Assembly (NCBI RefSeq): GCF_022968395.1
Contig: NZ_JALJQZ010000023.1
Location: 1-63,426, forward strand
Source: Affinirhizobium lemnae
GTDB taxonomy: Bacteria > Pseudomonadota > Alphaproteobacteria > Rhizobiales > Rhizobiaceae
DNA: 63,426 nucleotides
Direction of reading: 5' to 3'
The notes under the pieces were generated by a model. The model did not search any database, was not told the DNA's origin, and saw nothing but the letters and a program-made list of their open reading frames with translations. Positions 59,271 through 63,426 of the stretch are shown one piece after another. Both the position numbers and the translations under genes were made by a program. Each line of letters starts with the position of its first letter. Position 1 is the stretch's first letter.

Positions 59271-60668
59271 ATGGCAAACTCTCCTGTTACGACGAGTGAA
59301 GACTCGTCCGGCCTGATGGCCAAGGCCATCAAGGAAGGTCTTTTTGCGGGCTTGCTGGCCTTCGGAATGTTCCTCCTCTATGTGGGGATCGAGACCTATC
59401 AGAACATCGACAACAAGCTGGTTTGGCGCACCCGCTGGGGTCTGCTGGCTATCTTCGTGATCGCCTCCGCTCTCGGTCGCTTCCTTGTTGTCGGCTTCAT
59501 CAAGCCGCATATCGACCGGCGCAAGCTGGCCAAGGCCAAGGCCGGCATTCCGGAGATCTCTTCCGAGAAAGGTTTCTTTCACACCCATTTCCTGAAGATC
59601 GCTCTGGTTGCCCTGGTTCTGTATCCGCCGCTTGCCATCATGCTGAGCGGCGTGCAGGGATCACTGAAGTTTGTCGACAACTTCGGTATCCAGATCCTCA
59701 TCTACGTGATGCTTGCCTGGGGTCTGAACGTTGTTGTCGGCCTCGCCGGTCTTCTCGACCTTGGCTACGTGGCCTTCTATGCGGTGGGCGCCTATTCCTA
59801 CGCCCTGCTTTCGGACCAGTTCGGCCTGTCCTTCTGGATCCTTCTGCCCTTGGCCGGTATTCTGGCGGCCTTCTGGGGTATCATTCTCGGCTTCCCGGTC
59901 TTGAGGCTCCGTGGTGATTACCTCGCCATCGTCACTCTCGCTTTTGGTGAAATCATCCGCCTCGTGCTGATGAACTGGACCGAAGTCACGGGCGGTACCG
60001 CTGGTATTTCCGGTATCGCGAAGGCATCCGTGTTCGGCATCTATTCCTTTGACGTTGGTGCTCCGAACAACTTTGCCAAGGCATTCGGTCTGCCAATGTC
60101 TTCGGCTTACTACAAGATCTTCCTATTCTATGTTATTCTCGGCCTCTGTATGTTGACGGCCTATGTGACCATGAAACTGCGCCGCATGCCCATCGGCCGT
60201 GCGTGGGAAGCGTTGCGCGAGGATGAGATCGCCTGCCGGTCGCTCGGCATCGATACGGTGAAAACAAAGCTGACGGCCTTTGCCATCGGGGCGATGTTTG
60301 GTGGCTTTGCTGGGTCGTTCTTTGCGGCTCGCCAGGGCTTCGTGTCGCCGGAAAGCTTTGTCTTCCTGGAATCTGCCGTCATCCTGGCGGTGGTCGTTTT
60401 GGGTGGCATGGGGTCGCTAACCGGCATTGCTGTCGCCGCCATCGTCATGGTTGGCGGTACCGAACTCCTGCGCGAGATGGAATTCCTGAAGCACGTCTTC
60501 GGTGACGATTTCACGCCTGAACTTTACCGGATGCTGATTTTCGGTCTGGCCATGGTCGTGGTCATGCTGTTCAAGCCGCGCGGTTTTGTCGGCTCGCGTG
60601 AACCGACGGCCTTCCTCAAGGAGCGCAAGGCCGTTTCCGGAAGCTTCACCAAGGAGGGGCATGGCTGA
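59271..60668 (+). CDS. livM: Branched-chain amino-acid ABC transporter permease LivM
   Basis: The 465-residue permease has an N-terminal extension of about 120 residues with two predicted helices before the LivM core (QILIYVMLAWGLNVVVGLAG). The ATPase-contact loop is LREDEIACRSLGIDT, and ILAVVVLGGMGSLTGIAVAA ends the core. The long N-terminus occurs in many LivM proteins. The stop overlaps the livG start by one base (TGATG). Confidence 0.93.
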   Translation: MANSPVTTSEDSSGLMAKAIKEGLFAGLLAFGMFLLYVGIETYQNIDNKLVWRTRWGLLAIFVIASALGRFLVVGFIKPHIDRRKLAKAKAGIPEISSEKGFFHTHFLKIALVALVLYPPLAIMLSGVQGSLKFVDNFGIQILIYVMLAWGLNVVVGLAGLLDLGYVAFYAVGAYSYALLSDQFGLSFWILLPLAGILAAFWGIILGFPVLRLRGDYLAIVTLAFGEIIRLVLMNWTEVTGGTAGISGIAKASVFGIYSFDVGAPNNFAKAFGLPMSSAYYKIFLFYVILGLCMLTAYVTMKLRRMPIGRAWEALREDEIACRSLGIDTVKTKLTAFAIGAMFGGFAGSFFAARQGFVSPESFVFLESAVILAVVVLGGMGSLTGIAVAAIVMVGGTELLREMEFLKHVFGDDFTPELYRMLIFGLAMVVVMLFKPRGFVGSREPTAFLKERKAVSGSFTKEGHG

Positions 60669-61537
60669 TGACCTCCGGAACTCAGACAATGAACAAAAAC
60701 ACTATCCTGAATGTCGAGCATCTCTCGATGCGCTTTGGCGGGTTGATGGCGATCAACGACCTGTCCTTCCAGGTCAAGCGCGGTGATATCACCGCGCTGA
60801 TCGGACCGAATGGCGCGGGCAAGACGACTGTCTTCAACTGCATCACCGGTTTTTACAAGCCGACAATGGGCATGATCACCCTGACCCAGCGTGGTGGTGG
60901 CCAGTACCTCTTGGAGAGACTGTCCGATTTCGAGATCACCAAGCAGGCCAAGGTCGCGCGTACCTTCCAGAACATCCGGCTATTCGGTGGCCTGACCGTG
61001 CTGGAAAATCTGCTGGTGGCGCAGCACAACAAGCTGATGAAGGCGTCCGGCTATACAGTCATGGGTCTGCTCGGGCTTGGGTCCTACAAGCGCGAGGCGG
61101 AAGCCGCGATCGAAACGGCGCGTCAATGGCTCGAACGGGCTGATCTCATCGATCGTGCCGACGATCCGGCGGGCGATCTTTCCTACGGCGCCCAGCGTCG
61201 TCTGGAAATCGCGCGCGCCATGTGCACGGGGCCTGAACTGCTCTGCCTGGACGAGCCGGCGGCCGGCTTGAACCCGAAAGAGTCTCTCGCGCTCAACGTG
61301 CTGCTCAACGGCATTCGTGACGAGACGGGTACGTCGATCCTTCTGATCGAGCACGACATGTCGGTGGTCATGGAAATTTCCGACCATGTCGTGGTGCTGG
61401 AATATGGTCAGAAGATTTCTGACGGCACGCCGGATCACGTCAAGAATGATCCGAAGGTGATTGCCGCCTATCTTGGCGTCGAGGACGACGAGGTGGAAGA
61501 AGTCATTCATGAAGAACTCGACGGGAGTGCGCACTGA
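60668..61537 (+). CDS. livG: Branched-chain amino-acid ABC transporter ATPase LivG
   Basis: The 289-residue ATPase has Walker A GPNGAGKTT, Q-loop FQNIRLFGG, signature LSYGAQRRLE and Walker B LLCLDEPAAGLNPKE, typical of LivG. AAGGAGG lies nine bases before the chosen start at 60668. An in-frame ATG at 60689 is an alternative that would shorten the protein by seven residues. It pairs with LivF. Confidence 0.95.
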   Translation: MTSGTQTMNKNTILNVEHLSMRFGGLMAINDLSFQVKRGDITALIGPNGAGKTTVFNCITGFYKPTMGMITLTQRGGGQYLLERLSDFEITKQAKVARTFQNIRLFGGLTVLENLLVAQHNKLMKASGYTVMGLLGLGSYKREAEAAIETARQWLERADLIDRADDPAGDLSYGAQRRLEIARAMCTGPELLCLDEPAAGLNPKESLALNVLLNGIRDETGTSILLIEHDMSVVMEISDHVVVLEYGQKISDGTPDHVKNDPKVIAAYLGVEDDEVEEVIHEELDGSAH

Positions 61538-62265
61538 TGTCTGGCGAACCTCTTCTGAAGGTCTCCGGCGTCGAGACCTATTACGGCAACATTCGTGCGC
61601 TGGCCGGTGTTGATATCGATGTGAAAAAGGGCGAAATCGTCAGTCTTATCGGTGCCAATGGCGCTGGCAAGTCGACGCTGATGATGACGATCTGCGGTAG
61701 CCCGCAGGCACGTCACGGCAGCGTTGAATTCGACGGTCGCGATATCACCCGCGTGCCGACGCATGAAATTGCGCGGCTGCGCATTGCGCAATCGCCGGAA
61801 GGCCGTCGCATCTTCCCGCGCATGACGGTCTATGAAAACCTGCAGATGGGCGCAGGGCTCGATAATCTGAAATACTTCCAGGAGGATGTGGAAAAGATTT
61901 TCGCGCTGTTCCCCCGCCTGCGGGAGCGTCAGAGCCAGCGTGGCGGCACATTGTCCGGTGGCGAGCAGCAGATGCTCTCTATTGGTCGCGCCCTGATGGC
62001 ACGTCCCAAGCTTCTGCTGCTGGACGAGCCTTCTCTCGGGCTTGCTCCGCTGATCGTCAAGCAGATCTTCGAGGCCATCAAGATCCTGAACGAGAAGGAA
62101 GGCCTGACCGTCTTCCTGGTGGAGCAGAATGCGTTTGCGGCACTCAAGCTGTCGCATCGCGCCTATGTGATGGTGAATGGCCGGGTGACAATGAGCGGCT
62201 CCGGCAAGGAGTTGCTCGCCAATCCGGAAGTTCGCGCCGCCTATCTCGAAGGCGGACGTCATTGA
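61537..62265 (+). CDS. livF: Branched-chain amino-acid ABC transporter ATPase LivF
   Basis: The 242-residue ATPase has Walker A GANGAGKST, signature LSGGEQQML and Walker B LLLLDEPSLGLAPL, with the LivF-typical YYGNIRALAGVDIDV opening. Its start overlaps the livG stop by one base. LivF and LivG power the LivHM channel. Confidence 0.95.
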   Translation: MSGEPLLKVSGVETYYGNIRALAGVDIDVKKGEIVSLIGANGAGKSTLMMTICGSPQARHGSVEFDGRDITRVPTHEIARLRIAQSPEGRRIFPRMTVYENLQMGAGLDNLKYFQEDVEKIFALFPRLRERQSQRGGTLSGGEQQMLSIGRALMARPKLLLLDEPSLGLAPLIVKQIFEAIKILNEKEGLTVFLVEQNAFAALKLSHRAYVMVNGRVTMSGSGKELLANPEVRAAYLEGGRH

Positions 62266-62290
62266 GCGCCGTGGCAAGGAGGGTTTGACA

Positions 62291-62644
62291 ATGCAAGGTC
62301 TTTTCTTTGAGAGCGATACCGGCGCACGCTATGCGCTTCGCTTCGTGGTTCTGCTCATCGGTTTCTGGACTGCCTGGCGCACGGGTCGTGCCGTGGCCGA
62401 TGGTTGGGGCAATCCGCCGCTGGTTATCGCATATACGTTCCTGCTGGGCGTGATGATGCGCTTCCTGCACTTCTCGCTCTTTCAGGGACCGTTCCTCAGC
62501 ATTGGTTTCTACCTGCTGGATGTCGCTATTCTTCTGGTGTTTGCCTTTGCCGGGTTCCGTCATCGTCGCACGGAGCAGATGAGTCAAAATTACTACTGGC
62601 TCTATGAAAAAAGTTCACCGTTCTCTTGGCGTTCTAAGACTTGA
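62291..62644 (+). CDS. Small membrane protein in the liv operon (DUF6867-like)
   Basis: The 117-residue protein has three to four hydrophobic segments (FVVLLIGFWTAW, LVIAYTFLLGVMMRFLHFSL, FYLLDVAILLVFAFAGF) and a short polar C-terminal tail (YYWLYEKSSPFSWRSK). AAGGAGGG lies before the ATG at 62291. Its place between livF and the binding-protein gene recurs in Rhizobiales and suggests a transporter accessory role. I believe it is the DUF6867 group, but the name is from memory; function is unknown. Confidence 0.75.
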   Translation: MQGLFFESDTGARYALRFVVLLIGFWTAWRTGRAVADGWGNPPLVIAYTFLLGVMMRFLHFSLFQGPFLSIGFYLLDVAILLVFAFAGFRHRRTEQMSQNYYWLYEKSSPFSWRSKT

Positions 62645-62690
62645 CAGAAGGCTAACTTCTACTTAGAGTTGTATTGCGCATTGATGTTTG

Positions 62691-62716
62691 CGGCGTGAGG
62701 CTTTGGTCTCGCGCCG
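62691..62716 (+). terminator. Intercistronic hairpin before the binding-protein gene
   Basis: CGGCG-T-GAG and CTC-G-CGCCG form a nine-pair stem with one T-G wobble around an eight-base loop. Only a short, interrupted T stretch follows, so termination may be partial. It could reduce read-through into, or stabilise the 5' end of, the binding-protein message. Confidence 0.5.
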
Positions 62717-62753
62717 TAACTGTTTTATTCGATGTATATTTTTGGAGAAACTC

Positions 62754-63426
62754 ATGAAGTATCCTCTTCTATCTGGAATTGCTTTTTCTGCTATCATTGC
62801 GATGAGTAGCTCTGCATGGGCTGATGTCGTGGTCGGTATTGGGGCGCCGCTGACCGGGCCGAATGCTGCTTTTGGTGCGCAGATCCAGAAAGGTGCTGAA
62901 CAGGCTGCAGCAGATATTAATGCTGCCGGTGGCATCAACGGCGAGAAGATCAAGATCGTTCTCGGTGATGACGTGTCCGACCCGAAGCAGGGCGTTTCGG
63001 TTGCCAACAAGTTCGTGGCCGATGGCGTGCAGTTCGTGGTGGGTCACTTTAACTCGTCGGTCTCGATTCCGTCCGCCGAAGTCTATGCCGAAAACGGCAT
63101 CCTGCAGGTAACGCCTGCATCCACCAACCCGAAGTTCACTGAGCGCGGCCTGTGGAACACGTTCCGCACCTGCGGCCGTGACGACCAGCAGGGCGAAGTG
63201 GCCGGCAAGTATATTGCCGAGAAGTTCAAGAGCGCCAAGGTCGCCGTGATCCACGACAAGACGACCTATGGTCAGGGTCTTGCCGACGAGACCAAGAAGG
63301 CCATGAACAAGCTGGGCGTGAAGGAAGCCATCTACGAAGGCATCACGGCTGGCGACAAGGATTTCTCCGCACTCGTCTCGAAGATGAAGGCAGCGGGCGT
63401 TGGTGTCGTTTACTACGGTGGCCTGC
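62754..63426 (+). CDS. Branched-chain amino-acid binding protein, LivK type (partial)
   Basis: The first 224 codons of a periplasmic binding protein are inside the window; the 3' end is cut. A Sec signal peptide covers residues 1-23 (SSSAWAD), followed by the LivJ/LivK opening [20 protein letters not shown] and the binding-pocket region [19 protein letters not shown]. It captures branched-chain amino acids for LivHMGF. GGAG precedes the ATG at 62754. It lies 109 bases after the small membrane protein gene, with a hairpin between. Confidence 0.92.
   Translation, partial: MKYPLLSGIAFSAIIAMSSSAWADVVVGIGAPLTGPNAAFGAQIQKGAEQAAADINAAGGINGEKIKIVLGDDVSDPKQGVSVANKFVADGVQFVVGHFNSSVSIPSAEVYAENGILQVTPASTNPKFTERGLWNTFRTCGRDDQQGEVAGKYIAEKFKSAKVAVIHDKTTYGQGLADETKKAMNKLGVKEAIYEGITAGDKDFSALVSKMKAAGVGVVYYGGL

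Noticed and set aside
1..63426. tRNA, rRNA, CRISPR array or plasmid origin
   Set aside because: The gaps were read for T-loop motifs, spaced direct repeats and repABC-type genes. None was found.

Overview
The window looks like a chromosomal segment of a Rhizobiaceae alphaproteobacterium (Agrobacterium/Rhizobium-like). The grounds are the moderately high GC, the CtrA/ChpT/SciP cell-cycle genes, an alphaproteobacterial RpoH with an upstream CTTGAA-N17-CTATCT promoter, many ABC uptake operons, GANTC (CcrM) sites, and a family of GC-rich intergenic inverted repeats of the kind seen in rhizobia. Nearly all DNA is coding. No tRNA, rRNA or CRISPR array was seen.

Layout. 1-76: right end of an IS630-family element inserted in a GNAT gene. 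74-5775 (-): a PotABCD-type ABC importer operon with a hydantoin/aspartate racemase and the broken GNAT gene, divergent from a GntR regulator (6133-6843), with ATCGTATACGAT-type dyads between them. 7.2-13.2 kb: a small secreted protein, a siderophore ABC importer operon ending in a glycerophosphodiesterase-like gene, and a divergent Tat-exported esterase. 13.3-24.9 kb: DedA protein, stress-type SDR, NDH-2, two tandem 24-residue membrane microproteins, TreY, an AT-rich orphan membrane protein, a nucleotidyltransferase/metallophosphoesterase pair, small DUF proteins, GalE and Ung. 25-31.4 kb: a quinone-detoxification-like pair, a CAP-RTX-DUF4214 secreted protein, RidA, an atypical pyruvate kinase, a lytic transglycosylase lipoprotein and a flavodoxin-fold quinone reductase. 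31.8-39.4 kb: an NMT1-type ABC importer with a cytosine-deaminase-like amidohydrolase, an FAD oxidase, a LysR regulator and a creatininase-family enzyme. 39.5-52 kb: EamA exporter, PurA, a large low-complexity membrane protein, a FosX-like enzyme, a soluble PAS chemoreceptor, RpoH, RluD, a TrmH-type methyltransferase and a coiled-coil protein. 52-56.6 kb: a cell-cycle hub (EipA, ChpT, a receiver, CtrA, FliJ-like, SciP). 56.9 kb to the end: an orphan DUF2793 phage-tail-like gene and the branched-chain amino-acid operon livHMGF, a small membrane protein and a substrate-binding protein cut by the window end.

How genes work together. Three importers (PotABCD-type, FatB/YclQ-type, NMT1-type) are each linked to enzymes that could act on the imported compound. 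In the cell-cycle hub, ChpT would pass phosphate to CtrA, and SciP would restrain CtrA-dependent genes. Near-match CtrA boxes lie between eipA and chpT and upstream of sciP, and GANTC sites cluster upstream of ctrA, so the hub may regulate itself. The most unusual items are the tandem 24-aa membrane proteins, the IS630 interruption, the nested dyad between ctrA and fliJ, the paired GC-rich repeats inside two transport operons, and the two enzyme-loaded importer clusters.
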